Shown: positions 50,158-59,411 of the stretch, in pieces | Layout: each line of letters begins with the position of its first letter | Numbering within the stretch: position 1 is the stretch's first letter | NCBI RefSeq assembly: GCF_017353175.1 | Contig: NZ_JAFMYW010000003.1 | Location: 310,001 to 374,000, forward strand | DNA: 64,000 bases | Origin: Fibrella forsythiae | GTDB lineage: Bacteria; Bacteroidota; Bacteroidia; Cytophagales; Spirosomataceae | Reading direction: 5' to 3' | Translations under genes and position numbers: made by a program | The notes under the pieces: generated by a model | What the model was told of the DNA's origin: nothing | Seen by the model: only the letters and a program-made list of their open reading frames with translations | The model's database searches: none

Positions 50158-51852
50158 ATGTGTAAACTGACCCTACTGCTGGGAAGTATCTGTATCGGCC
50201 TGTCTGGCCTGGGTACGTTGTCCTACGCGCAGACAACCCTGCCACGCCTTGATCTGGCCACCCTGTCGCCACCCGCTACCTGGCAGCGTGCCGGGGGCCT
50301 TCTGGCCAGCCCTGATGGCCCAACGCTTAAAGCAAAGGCCGGTCAGGAATCGCTGTTGATCAGCACGGGCAAAGAAGCGCTGACACTCGCCACGCCAGCC
50401 AGCGATTTCTCGCTTCAGTTCGATGTGCTGATGAGCGCCGGTGCCAACGCCTCGCTGGTGTTGCCCAACGGCGAATCGCTCAGCCTGGATCACTCGCTCG
50501 ATATAACGCCGCTACTGAGAGCGCCCGGCCTCTGGCAAACAATCCGGCTAGACTACCGGGCCGAAAGCAGCCTGATGACCCCCACGATCGAGCGCCTGAT
50601 CGTGAACGGCGTGGTTGTTCGTGAAGGCTATAAGCTAACCCGGAAGGCGGCTGGTGCAAAGCCGGTACAAGTACAGGCGCAGACCGGTTCGCTGGCCGTT
50701 CGGAATGTGGGTTATCGGGCCCTTGAGAACCGGAGCGTGGCAAACTGGGCTGGTCCGGTGAATTATAAACTATACGGCGAAAGCATTGAAACGCGCGAAG
50801 AACTGAACAGCAAAACGCCGGTCAAGTCAGACACGGTGAGCAAGATCAGTTATAACGTGTCTTACGGGCGATCGGGCCGGTTTGCTATGCTGTACAACGG
50901 CAAGCTGAACGTACCTACGGCAGGCGACTATCAGTTCGATCTGGTGATGGGCGGCATCGCCGGGCTTTGGGTCGATGGAAAGCCCGTCATTCCGGTGGTG
51001 TACGACGAACTGGGCGCGGTAAAAACGCACAGCATGCCGCTAACCGCCGGTACGCACGCCGTCGAGGTCATGTATGCCCGTTCGTGGCCACGTCCGGGTC
51101 TGGGTCTGTTCATCAGCCAGGCAGGCACACGGCCGCAGGCACTGCACGCTGATGGCTCGTTGCCTGAATTCTCGCCACCGGGTCAGGTTACTGTTCAGCC
51201 CGACACTAAACCAACGCTGATCCGATCGTTTATTCAACTGCCGGGCGAACGGAACAAGCGCACGAAATCCCTGTCGGTGGGGAGCGCCAGCGGTGTGCAT
51301 TATGCCGTTGACCTCGGTCAGATGGCCCTGCTGATGGCCTGGAAAGGCGACTTTGCCGATGTAACGCAGATGTGGTACGAACGCGGCGAACCCCAACTGC
51401 TGAAGCCAATGGGAACGGTCATTATGCCATCGCCGAAGCCCGCTTTCGCCATGCTACCCAGCGCCAACGCCGCCTGGCCCGACAGCCTGAACGAAGATGT
51501 GCTGACCTACGGCGGACTGGTATTGGCCAAAGACGGATCGCCCACGCTGGAGTATATAATGAACGGGCTGACCATTCGTGAAAGTCTGCGCCCGGCCGCC
51601 AATCGCCTCGACCACGTATTTGCCGTAACCGGCAACGTACCTGCACAACCGGTCTACTGCCGGTTAGCTGCCGGAAAAACCATCGACGAAGTGGCGAAAG
51701 GGCTTTACGCCATCGATGACCGCAGCTATTATATCCGGGTCGATCCGAAAGCGGGTCTGACAGTGCGGCAGCAGGGAGGGCAGCAGGAACTGGTAATGCC
51801 CGTTTCGCTTAAAGATGGGGCGGGTACGGTACAATACGCAATTGAGTTTTGA
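50158..51852 (+). CDS. Secreted PA14-like protein, paralogue of 24789-26675
   Basis: 564 residues with signal peptide (GSICIGLSGLGTLSYAQ). The N-terminal DUF1080-like part is shortened and diverged compared with the 628-residue paralogue; the PA14-like middle (LNVPTAGDYQFDLVMGGIAGLWVDGKPVI) and the C-terminal third (MAWKGDFADVTQMWYERGEPQLL, NAAWPDS, LYAIDDRSYYI) align well. It starts a three-gene run with a CsaA-like gene (ATGA overlap) and the cupredoxin dehydrogenase. Confidence 0.78.
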   Translation: MCKLTLLLGSICIGLSGLGTLSYAQTTLPRLDLATLSPPATWQRAGGLLASPDGPTLKAKAGQESLLISTGKEALTLATPASDFSLQFDVLMSAGANASLVLPNGESLSLDHSLDITPLLRAPGLWQTIRLDYRAESSLMTPTIERLIVNGVVVREGYKLTRKAAGAKPVQVQAQTGSLAVRNVGYRALENRSVANWAGPVNYKLYGESIETREELNSKTPVKSDTVSKISYNVSYGRSGRFAMLYNGKLNVPTAGDYQFDLVMGGIAGLWVDGKPVIPVVYDELGAVKTHSMPLTAGTHAVEVMYARSWPRPGLGLFISQAGTRPQALHADGSLPEFSPPGQVTVQPDTKPTLIRSFIQLPGERNKRTKSLSVGSASGVHYAVDLGQMALLMAWKGDFADVTQMWYERGEPQLLKPMGTVIMPSPKPAFAMLPSANAAWPDSLNEDVLTYGGLVLAKDGSPTLEYIMNGLTIRESLRPAANRLDHVFAVTGNVPAQPVYCRLAAGKTIDEVAKGLYAIDDRSYYIRVDPKAGLTVRQQGGQQELVMPVSLKDGAGTVQYAIEF

Positions 51853-52193
51853 CGATGGACCACATTTCCTGGAACGATTTCATGAAGGTCGATATGCGGG
51901 TGGGGACGATCATAGCGGCGGAGCCTTTTCCGCAGGCACGTAAACCCGCCTACAAACTCACCATCGACTTTGGCGCTGATATCGGCACCAAACGCACGTC
52001 GGCACAGATCACCACCCTCTATCAGCCCGACACGCTTATTGGTCAACAGGTGATTGCCGTGGTCAACTTTCCGCCGAAACAGATTGGGCCATTCATGAGC
52101 GAATGCCTCGTGATGGGCAGCGTTGCCGCCAACGGTACCGTCACGCTCCTGACCACCACGCAACCCACCGAAAACGGACTACGCATCGGATAA
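51849..52193 (+). CDS. CsaA-like tRNA-binding domain protein
   Basis: 114 residues, a single OB-fold tRNA-binding domain: ISWNDFMKVDMRVGTIIAAEPFPQARKPAYKLTIDFG, then QITTLYQP, VVNFPPKQIGPFMSECLVMG. CsaA is a dimeric RNA-binding, chaperone-like protein. The ATG at 51849 overlaps the previous stop (ATGA); the ATG at 51855 is closer to the usual family start. Its place between two secreted carbohydrate proteins is odd. Confidence 0.9.
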   Translation: MTMDHISWNDFMKVDMRVGTIIAAEPFPQARKPAYKLTIDFGADIGTKRTSAQITTLYQPDTLIGQQVIAVVNFPPKQIGPFMSECLVMGSVAANGTVTLLTTTQPTENGLRIG

Positions 52194-52252
52194 ACCCTCC
52201 GAACTTATACGGTCTGAAAAGTGACCGTGCAGGTTTAAAACATCGCCAAAAC

Positions 52253-54337
52253 GTGAAAACTTCCCTACTACAGCTAGTGACCGTAGTCACTCTTTCACTT
52301 ATTCACTCAGTCGCTCTTTCGCAAAAGCCCCCCGGCGAAGAAGATTATTATCGCATTGTCACCCTGCCAATTCCAGACGGGGTGCAGCTTGAAGTGGGTG
52401 GCATGACCTCGCTGCCCGACGGGCGGCTGGCGGTTAGCACGCGGCGAGGGGATGTCTGGTTGATTGGTAACCCCTACATGCAGGGTAGTCGCCAGCCGAC
52501 GTTCAAACGCTTTGCCACCGGCCTGCACGAACCCCTAGGCTTGCTATACCGAACCGTTGGGCCCCACAAGGGTGAACTTTTTGCTACCCAACGTGGCGAA
52601 GTAACCCGCCTGATCGATACCGATGGCGACGAAGTGGCCGACGAATACCGTGCGTTCTATAAATGGCCCCTCTCGGGCAATTACCACCAGTATAGCTACG
52701 GCCCGATTCCCCTGCCCGATGGCGACATGGTTATCACCCTCAATCTCGACTGGGTTGGCAAAGGAGCCAGCCAGTCGAAATGGCGTGGGTGGATGCTGAA
52801 ACTGAATGATAAAGGCGAAATGACACCCTGGGCAACGGGCCTACGCTCGCCAGCGGGTTTTACGGCCCTGCGCGACGGCAGCATTTTCTACGCCGAAAAC
52901 CAGGGCGACTGGGTTGGCTCGGGCCGGGTAACGCATCTGGAAAAAGGTGATTTCGCCGGTAACCCCGCCGGGCTTCGCTGGTCGGGTGAACCGGGTTCGC
53001 CGCTGAGTTTGAAACCGGAAGACGTACCCAGCACCGGAAAACCGATGTTTGAGGTCGCCAAAACCGTTCAGCATCTGAAGGTGCCCGCCGTCTGGTTCCC
53101 GCATACGCTGATGGGCATTTCAACGTCGGATATCAAGGAAGACACAACGAATGGCGCATTCGGCCCATTCTCGGGACAGTTGTTCGTGGGCGATCAGGGA
53201 CACAGTAAAGTGATGCGGATGACCCTCGAAAAGGTGAACGGTAAATGGCAGGGTGCCTGCTTCCCATTCCGCGAAGGCTTACAGTCGGGTATTTTGCGAA
53301 TGCTCTGGGGGCAGGACGGCTCTATGTTCGTGGGTATGACCAGCCGGGGTTGGGCCGCCACGGGTAAATCGCCCTTCGGTGTGCAGCGTCTTGTCTGGAC
53401 TGGTAAAATGCCGTTCGAGATGAAGACGATCCGCTCGAAACCCGATGGCTTCGAGATCGAATTTACCATGCCTGTCGACCGGAAAACAGGTGAAGATCCG
53501 GCCAGTTATAGCCTCAACAGCTTCACCTATAAATACCACAGCACCTACGGAAGCCCCATTGAAGATGCCCGTACCGTGCCGATTCGGGGTGTTGTCTTGA
53601 GCCAGGATGGCCGCACCGCCCGGATCGTAGCCGACACGACCCTGCGTGAAGGCTATATTCATGAAGTGAAAGCTGAGGGCGTAAAATCAGCCTCAGGTAC
53701 GTTGTCGCTGCTTCACAACACCGGCTACTACACGCTCAACGCCATTGCCCCCGGTGAACTGGCGAACGTACCTGCGCGTACAGTGGCGTCGGCCAGCCCG
53801 AATGCTATGCACGATCACGGCGCCATGATGGCATCCACTTCGGAGAAGGCAGGCGTGGGCGCAAAAGCAACGGGTAAAGGCAAGGCTATTGCGCCTACAA
53901 AAAAGGTGGTAGCATCAGTCAGTGCCAAGCGTGTCGTCGATATGCCCGCTACCTGGACCAACGGACCGGACCAGACGATCAGCATCAGCACGAAGCCGGG
54001 TCTGAAATTCGATACCGAAAAGGTCGACGTGAAAGCCGGAAGCCGCATCAAGTTCGTCTTCAACAACAACGACGATATGCTGCACAACTGCGTGATCGTG
54101 AAGCCCGGAACCGCCAATGCCGTGGGTAATCAGGCTCTGAAATTGAACCTGAACGGAGCCAAGCTAAACTACGTACCTGCCTCCGCCGACGTGCTGTTCC
54201 ACACGAACATCCTGCAACCCGAATCGGCCGAGAGCATCTACTTCACCGCCCCCACCGAACCGGGCGACTATCAGTTCGTCTGCACCTTCCCCGGCCACTC
54301 CTCGCTGATGCAGGGCACTTTACGGGTTGTGAAGTAA
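52253..54337 (+). CDS. Secreted sugar-dehydrogenase-like propeller with cupredoxin, paralogue of 22546-24729
   Basis: 694 residues from the GTG at 52253, which begins the signal peptide (VKTSLLQLVTVVTLSLIHSVALSQ); an earlier ATG at 52103 would lie within the CsaA gene. Propeller blocks match the paralogue (LEVGGMTSLPDGRLAVSTRRGDVWLI, GLHEPLGLLY). The C-terminal cupredoxin keeps its copper ligands: His in DDMLHNCVIV and Cys, His, Met in VCTFPGHSSLMQG. The linker is again Lys/Ala-rich. Confidence 0.86.
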   Translation: MKTSLLQLVTVVTLSLIHSVALSQKPPGEEDYYRIVTLPIPDGVQLEVGGMTSLPDGRLAVSTRRGDVWLIGNPYMQGSRQPTFKRFATGLHEPLGLLYRTVGPHKGELFATQRGEVTRLIDTDGDEVADEYRAFYKWPLSGNYHQYSYGPIPLPDGDMVITLNLDWVGKGASQSKWRGWMLKLNDKGEMTPWATGLRSPAGFTALRDGSIFYAENQGDWVGSGRVTHLEKGDFAGNPAGLRWSGEPGSPLSLKPEDVPSTGKPMFEVAKTVQHLKVPAVWFPHTLMGISTSDIKEDTTNGAFGPFSGQLFVGDQGHSKVMRMTLEKVNGKWQGACFPFREGLQSGILRMLWGQDGSMFVGMTSRGWAATGKSPFGVQRLVWTGKMPFEMKTIRSKPDGFEIEFTMPVDRKTGEDPASYSLNSFTYKYHSTYGSPIEDARTVPIRGVVLSQDGRTARIVADTTLREGYIHEVKAEGVKSASGTLSLLHNTGYYTLNAIAPGELANVPARTVASASPNAMHDHGAMMASTSEKAGVGAKATGKGKAIAPTKKVVASVSAKRVVDMPATWTNGPDQTISISTKPGLKFDTEKVDVKAGSRIKFVFNNNDDMLHNCVIVKPGTANAVGNQALKLNLNGAKLNYVPASADVLFHTNILQPESAESIYFTAPTEPGDYQFVCTFPGHSSLMQGTLRVVK

Positions 54338-54343
54338 TCCGTT

Positions 54344-54396
54344 AATCAAGCTTGTATCTGCGTACTGCTTCGCGCTATACGACTACAAACTTGATT
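54344..54396. repeat. 13-bp inverted repeat after the dehydrogenase
   Basis: AATCAAGCTTGTA (54344-54356) pairs with 54384-54396 with one mismatch; first of two hairpins in the convergent gap. Confidence 0.6.
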
Positions 54397-54423
54397 GGTA
54401 GAAGAGAGATGTAAGGATTAACA

Positions 54424-54470
54424 GAAGAGCGGCGTTTAGGACTATTCCTAAAATGCCGTTCTTTTTTTGT
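54424..54470 (+). terminator. Hairpin terminator
   Basis: AGAGCGGCGTTTAGGA pairs with TCCTAAAATGCCGTTCT with small mismatches and is followed by seven T on the plus strand, a terminator for the run ending at 54337. Confidence 0.75.
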
Positions 54471-54486
54471 AGACTGTAAAACTAAG

Positions 54487-55515
54487 TCAGCTCACGGCTG
54501 ATTCGAGCAGCTGAATGGTGCCTTTGGTGGCGTCGATTTCGGCGTTAAGGCCTACGGGGACGGTGAATTTGTCGGTGATATGGCCGATCATAGAGCCCGC
54601 GAAGGCAGGTACGTTCAGCGGTTCCAGGTACGTTGCCAGAATATCTTCCAATGTCAGCGAGCCGTAGCTGTTCTCCGATTCGCACTTGGTGCACTTGCCG
54701 AACACGACCCCGGCTACCTGATCCAGAATACCGGCCAGTTTAAGCTGCGCCATCATGCGGTCTACGCGGTAGGGTTCTTCCTGCACATCTTCCAGAAAGA
54801 GAATTGACCCTTTCCAGTCGGGGAGGTAGGGCGTGCCGATGAGGTGGCTCAGCACCGTCAGGTTGCCGCCGATGAGCCGTCCCCGCGCCGTACCGGGGCG
54901 AATGGTGCTGATGCGATCACGGGTTGGTGCCAGCGTTGCCCCTTCGTCGGCGGGGTTGCGGAACAGTACAGGCTCTGCGTCTATGAGTACCCGCTTTAGC
55001 CAGTCGGTCGTGAAGCGGTTCCAGGTAACAGACCCCACGGGGCCGTGCATGGTAACGAGTCCGGTTCTGGCGTTGATGGCCAGGAGCAACGCCGTAATGT
55101 CGCTGTAGCCCAGCAGGATTTTGGGCGTGCGACGCATCTGATCATAGTTGAGCAAGGGCAAAATTCGGGCGCAGCCCCAGCCTCCGTGCATGGCCATGAC
55201 GGCGTTGACGGATGGGTCGGCAAAAAAATTATTGAGATCGGCAGCCCGGTCTGCATCACGGCCCGCCAAATAACCGTATCGGTCATAAAAATGGGCCGAC
55301 AGCTTTGTTTTGAAACCCAATGCCTGAAGTGATTCAATGGTTACCTGAACCGTTTCTTTGCTGTAAGCTGGCGCGGCCGGGCAGAAGAGGCCAATCGTAT
55401 CGCCGGGTTTGAGGCGGGGTGGCTTAACTGGCGTGACAATTGATGGATTTACAGCAAGACGGGGTACAAAAGGTGCCAGTAGGGCCGATTTAAGCCAGGT
55501 ACGGCGTGGAATCAT
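54487..55515 (-). CDS. LD-carboxypeptidase, peptidase family S66
   Basis: 342 residues. N-terminus MIPRRTWLKSALLAPF is twin-arginine-like, suggesting export. The S66 nucleophile lies in LLGYSDITALL (Ser), with the companion Glu in FLEDVQEEPYR and His in SMIGHITDKFTVPVG. The family removes the terminal D-Ala from tetrapeptide stems during murein recycling; exported versions are common in Bacteroidota. Confidence 0.9.
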   Translation of the reverse strand: MIPRRTWLKSALLAPFVPRLAVNPSIVTPVKPPRLKPGDTIGLFCPAAPAYSKETVQVTIESLQALGFKTKLSAHFYDRYGYLAGRDADRAADLNNFFADPSVNAVMAMHGGWGCARILPLLNYDQMRRTPKILLGYSDITALLLAINARTGLVTMHGPVGSVTWNRFTTDWLKRVLIDAEPVLFRNPADEGATLAPTRDRISTIRPGTARGRLIGGNLTVLSHLIGTPYLPDWKGSILFLEDVQEEPYRVDRMMAQLKLAGILDQVAGVVFGKCTKCESENSYGSLTLEDILATYLEPLNVPAFAGSMIGHITDKFTVPVGLNAEIDATKGTIQLLESAVS

Positions 55516-55659
55516 GCGGTCGATTTTCGCACCAAAAGCGCTAAATCTGCTAATTATACCCGAAACAAACCATCATAAATACCCGTTTTGATTCTCTCAG
55601 TAGAAAGGGATTTTAGCCAGCTTTGGCACCCTATAGTGCACTTCGCGACAGAGTAATAC

Positions 55660-56469
55660 ATGAAGCCTTACGCCCAGTATACAGCCAGAGAGCTGGCTAC
55701 CGACGACCTTTTTATCCGCTGGGTGAAGCACCCGGAGGATGATGAGGTGGCGGCGTACTGGCAAGGGCTGGAGGAGATGCAGCCGCAGCTGCGAAACCGG
55801 TTTAGAGATGCCCGTCAGCTGGTTCAGGACGTGGGGAAGTCGCTGACTATCCATACACTTCGTAACGATGAAATCGTTACCGTCTGGGAGCGCATCCGGG
55901 GCTCATTGCAGGATCTTGAAGATGTGCGGCCACTTCGGCCCGAGGTACGTTCGTTTATTGGGTGGTGGTACTTTGCCCGTTCCGTTGCCGCTACGGTAGG
56001 TATTGTGTTGCTCGTGGGGTGGACGTTGTACAAACAGTATACCCAGGAAACATCCAGACTGATTACTACTACTACGCAGTCGCGCCGGGTCGCACTGCCT
56101 GACGGTTCGGTAGTGACGCTGTTGCCCCACAGCCGACTGCGGTATACGCCCCGTGGTTTTGCCCGCGAAAGCGCAGCTGAAGGAGGGGCCACCGTTGAAC
56201 TGACCCGCGCTGTCTGGCTGGATGGCGCCGCTGATTTTGTCGTGGCCAGCCCAACAGGCAGGGGGGTGTCTAACGCTTTTCGGGTGCACACCGATAATCT
56301 GACCGCAGAAGCCACCGGAACTCGTTTTCACGTTAGCCATGAGCAGGGCGAAACCCGCGTGCTGCTACATGATGGCAAGCTGGATTTACTGGTTGGCCAT
56401 CGTCAGGTACGTCACCTTTCGCCCGGCGAGTCGGTACTGGTTGCCGGCGGTGATGTGCACGCCGAATAG
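55660..56469 (+). CDS. FecR-domain protein without sigma partner
   Basis: 269 residues. Cytoplasmic N-terminal about 95 residues, one membrane helix (SVAATVGIVLLVGWTLYK, about 108-125), then a FecR domain: SRRVALPDGSVVTLLPHSRLRYTPRGFA, LDGAADFVV, TDNLTAEATGTRFHV. FecR proteins act as transmembrane anti-sigma regulators. No sigma factor or TonB receptor is adjacent and the usual C-terminal DUF4974 is missing, so it is an orphan. Confidence 0.85.
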   Translation: MKPYAQYTARELATDDLFIRWVKHPEDDEVAAYWQGLEEMQPQLRNRFRDARQLVQDVGKSLTIHTLRNDEIVTVWERIRGSLQDLEDVRPLRPEVRSFIGWWYFARSVAATVGIVLLVGWTLYKQYTQETSRLITTTTQSRRVALPDGSVVTLLPHSRLRYTPRGFARESAAEGGATVELTRAVWLDGAADFVVASPTGRGVSNAFRVHTDNLTAEATGTRFHVSHEQGETRVLLHDGKLDLLVGHRQVRHLSPGESVLVAGGDVHAE

Positions 56470-56566
56470 GGTGGGGTGCGGGTACGTTGTCACTCGACAG
56501 CTAAGGCTTGCAGAACAGGTGTTCTCATCCAAACGATAAATTTGTACCATCGGGGTGTGGCACCTC

Positions 56567-57571
56567 CTATACTAATTTCCCTTTTAATTGCGCCATTTCG
56601 GCCGTTGGCGTAGCGCCTTCGTACAGAATTCGGTAAACGGCATCGACGATGGGCATACGTACCTGATACGTCGAGTTGATCGCGTAAATACTCCGAACGG
56701 CATAATAGCCCTCGGCAATCATGTTCATTTCCGTCTGGGCCGACTGAATGGTGTAGCCACGGCCAATGAGCGTACCAAACGTGCGGTTCCGGCTGAAGGG
56801 TGAATACGCCGTTACTAACAAATCGCCGAGGTAAGCCGACCGGCTCAGATCACGTTCCATAGGATACACCGCATCAACAAACCGGCGAATTTCCTGCATG
56901 GCATTCGAGACGAGTACGGCCTGGAAATTATCACCGTAGCCCAGTCCGTGAGTGATACCGCAGGCCAGCGCGATGATATTTTTCATGACCGCACTGTATT
57001 CCACGCCGTATAGGTCGTTGAGTGGAGAAGCCTGAACAAAGCGGCACGTTAACAAATCAGATACCTGCCGGGCACAGTCATCACCGGTTGAGGCAATGGT
57101 TAGATACGACTGTTTCTCCAGCGCGACCTCTTCGGCGTGGCAGGGGCCGGCAATACAACTCAGGTGATTTTTAGGTACGTTATAGGTCGATTCCATCCAA
57201 TCGGTAACCAACTGGTTCGAGGTCGGAATCATGCCTTTAATGGCGGAAATGACGTGTTTCCCGGCGAAATGAGTTGGTGTAAGCCCCGTGAGTGCTTCCG
57301 AAATAAAGGCGGCAGGCACGGCCAGAATCACAAAGTCGGCATCACGGATGGCCTCGCGGATTTTGGTACAGACCTTTACCTTGCGGGGGTTAATCTGCAC
57401 ATCGCTGAGGTAGCTTCGGTTGTGGTGGAATTTCTGAATATGTTCGGCATCAGCTTTACTACGCAGCCACCAGCGGATGGTGCTGTTTCCTTCCGACAGA
57501 ATTTTAATCAGGGCCGTGGCCCAACTGCCGCCGCCAATCATGGCTATTTTTACGGGTGTTGATGACTTCAT
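56567..57571 (-). CDS. gpsA: Glycerol-3-phosphate dehydrogenase [NAD(P)+]
   Basis: 334 residues from MKSSTPVKIAMIGGG at 57571; an upstream ATG at 57607 adds 12 unlikely residues. NAD-binding GGGSWATALIKIL, SAIKGM with the catalytic Lys, GPCHAEEVA, AVMKNIIALACGITHGLGYGDN and AYLGDLLVTAYSPFSRNRTFG. It makes sn-glycerol-3-phosphate for phospholipids. Divergent from miaA with 65 bp between. Confidence 0.93.
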   Translation of the reverse strand: MKSSTPVKIAMIGGGSWATALIKILSEGNSTIRWWLRSKADAEHIQKFHHNRSYLSDVQINPRKVKVCTKIREAIRDADFVILAVPAAFISEALTGLTPTHFAGKHVISAIKGMIPTSNQLVTDWMESTYNVPKNHLSCIAGPCHAEEVALEKQSYLTIASTGDDCARQVSDLLTCRFVQASPLNDLYGVEYSAVMKNIIALACGITHGLGYGDNFQAVLVSNAMQEIRRFVDAVYPMERDLSRSAYLGDLLVTAYSPFSRNRTFGTLIGRGYTIQSAQTEMNMIAEGYYAVRSIYAINSTYQVRMPIVDAVYRILYEGATPTAEMAQLKGKLV

Positions 57572-57636
57572 AGAACAAATAAACCCGTTTTCGACACGAA
57601 TGGCCAAATTTCCAGCTAAACAGACCCGTTCTTACC

Positions 57637-58506
57637 ATGCTCGTTATACTCGGACCTACCGCCAGCGGTAAAACGCAACTGGCCGTGCAACTGGCTCAAC
57701 AGCTTATTCATGGCGGGCAAGCTGCGGAAATAATCAGCGCTGATTCGCGGCAGGTGTATCGGGGAATGGACATCGGGACGGGTAAAGATTTAGCCGAATA
57801 CACCATTGACGGCCAATTCATTCCTTACCACCTGATCGATATCGTCGAGGCGGGCGACGATTATAACGTCTTTCGGTATCAGCAGGATTTCGACCGGGTT
57901 ATGGAGGAGGTGCGTAGTCGACATGCCGTGCCAATTCTATGCGGCGGTTCCGGAATGTACATTGAAGCCGCCCTTCGGCCCGATGCCATGCTGGCTATTC
58001 CGCCGAACGAGCCGCTTCGTACCGAACTGGAAGCGCTCAACGATGAACAGCTTCACGCCCGTTTCGAACAAACCCCGTCTGGCCATTCAGCCAGGGCCGA
58101 TACGTCTACGCGCAAGCGGCTGATCCGGGCCATTGAGATTGGCACGTACCTGAACGAGAATCCCGGGCTTTTGCCCACGCAGCGCCCACCGCTGCCTGCC
58201 TATCGGGTGATTGGCCTCGACCCACCGGTAAATGTGCGCCGCGAACGGATCAGCCAACGACTTCGCAATCGCCTGCAATACGGGTTGGTTGAGGAAGTAG
58301 AACACCTGCTGAATCAGGGAATCCCGGCTGAGAAGCTGATATACTATGGCCTTGAATATAAGTATGTTACGCAGTATGTGCTCGGCCAGCTAACGTACCT
58401 GGAGATGGTGGCTCAACTGGAAACGGCCATCCACCAGTTTGCCAAACGCCAGATGACCTACTTCCGCAAAATGGAACGCGACGGGCTGGCGATTGACTGG
58501 CAATAG
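57637..58506 (+). CDS. miaA: tRNA dimethylallyltransferase
   Basis: 289 residues. P-loop GPTASGKT (6-13), IISADSRQVYRGMDIGTGK, PYHLIDIVEAGDDYNVFRYQQDF, PILCGGSGMYIEAAL, and the zinc-less C-terminal RQMTYFRK. It adds a dimethylallyl group to A37 of tRNAs reading UNN codons. The stop TAG at 58504-58506 is the first bases of the 44-bp inverted repeat. Confidence 0.94.
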   Translation: MLVILGPTASGKTQLAVQLAQQLIHGGQAAEIISADSRQVYRGMDIGTGKDLAEYTIDGQFIPYHLIDIVEAGDDYNVFRYQQDFDRVMEEVRSRHAVPILCGGSGMYIEAALRPDAMLAIPPNEPLRTELEALNDEQLHARFEQTPSGHSARADTSTRKRLIRAIEIGTYLNENPGLLPTQRPPLPAYRVIGLDPPVNVRRERISQRLRNRLQYGLVEEVEHLLNQGIPAEKLIYYGLEYKYVTQYVLGQLTYLEMVAQLETAIHQFAKRQMTYFRKMERDGLAIDWQ

Positions 58507-58610
58507 GATTTCGGATGTGGGATTTCGGATTGGGGATTTAGCTCTGCTGGATGATTGCACCCATCGGCAGAGTTAAATCCCCAATCCGAAATCCCACATC
58601 CGAAATCCTA
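58504..58610. repeat. 44-bp inverted repeat filling the miaA-tdk gap
   Basis: Arms 58504-58547 and 58567-58610 pair at 43 of 44 positions (the exception is a G-T wobble) around a 19-nt loop. Each arm contains a shorter direct repeat (GGATTTCGGATGTG, GGATTTCGGATTGG). It occupies the entire 104-bp gap between the two convergent genes and has no T-tract. Confidence 0.93.
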
Positions 58611-59222
58611 CTATTCTTGTACCCATTCGCGGTGGGGAGCATCCGGGCCTAGGTGAAAACACCTACGGCAGCGGGCTTCGTAACTGTCTGTTTCTCCGAG
58701 CAATACCCGTTCCTGCGACGGAACAAGGCGGTATGAATAATGAGCAATATCACCGCATACTACACAAATGGCATGAACTTTGGTAACAAACTCAGCAACA
58801 GCCATTAACTGCGGCATGCAGCCAAAGGGTTTCCCCGAAAAATCCATGTCCAGCCCGGCTACAATGACCCGTTTACCATCATTTGCCAACTGATTGCAGA
58901 CATCAATAATGGCTGAATCAAAGAACTGAGCTTCGTCGATACCCACCACATCGCATGGGTGAGCCATAGACAGGATGTCTGACGAGGCTGAAACAGGTAT
59001 CGATGGGATCACCGACGCATTGTGCGAAACAATGTCCTGCGCGTGATATCGGGTATCGAGGCTGGGTTTGAAGATGCCGACGTTGAGTTTGGCAATGCGG
59101 GCGCGGTTAAGGCGCCGGATGAGCTCTTCCGTTTTACCAGAGAACATGGAGCCGCAGATCAATTCTATCCAGCCTACGCGCAAATGGGGCGGTTCGCGCC
59201 GGCGGATGGGTTCAATAAACAT
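58611..59222 (-). CDS. tdk: Thymidine kinase
   Basis: 203 residues of the type II family: P-loop LICGSMFSGKTEELIRR, VVGIDEAQFFDS, zinc cysteines in CVVCGDIAHYS and CRRCF. It phosphorylates thymidine in nucleotide salvage. Convergent with miaA. Confidence 0.94.
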   Translation of the reverse strand: MFIEPIRRREPPHLRVGWIELICGSMFSGKTEELIRRLNRARIAKLNVGIFKPSLDTRYHAQDIVSHNASVIPSIPVSASSDILSMAHPCDVVGIDEAQFFDSAIIDVCNQLANDGKRVIVAGLDMDFSGKPFGCMPQLMAVAEFVTKVHAICVVCGDIAHYSYRLVPSQERVLLGETDSYEARCRRCFHLGPDAPHREWVQE

Positions 59223-59411
59223 ACTAGTAACGACGTTGGGATGCTATCAGCACAGTTGGGCGAAGCCCATTTTGAAGGGTTTATACGGGCCGTAATCCGA
59301 AATCGAGAAGTCGAAAAGGACCTGTCACACAATTTTCTGGGCCTTCAGATTGAGGTTTCTCAAAAGCGGTTGCTTGATTTCAATATATTTACAAAGCAAA
59401 GGCTTTTAACA

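Noticed and set aside
52103-52252. Upstream ATG for the second cupredoxin dehydrogenase
   Set aside because: It lies inside the CsaA gene and would bury the signal peptide that begins at the GTG at 52253.
59022-59411. N-terminal extension of the 411-residue protein
   Set aside because: It would be translated antisense through tdk and has no protein-like composition; the ATG at 59412 gives a sensible start.
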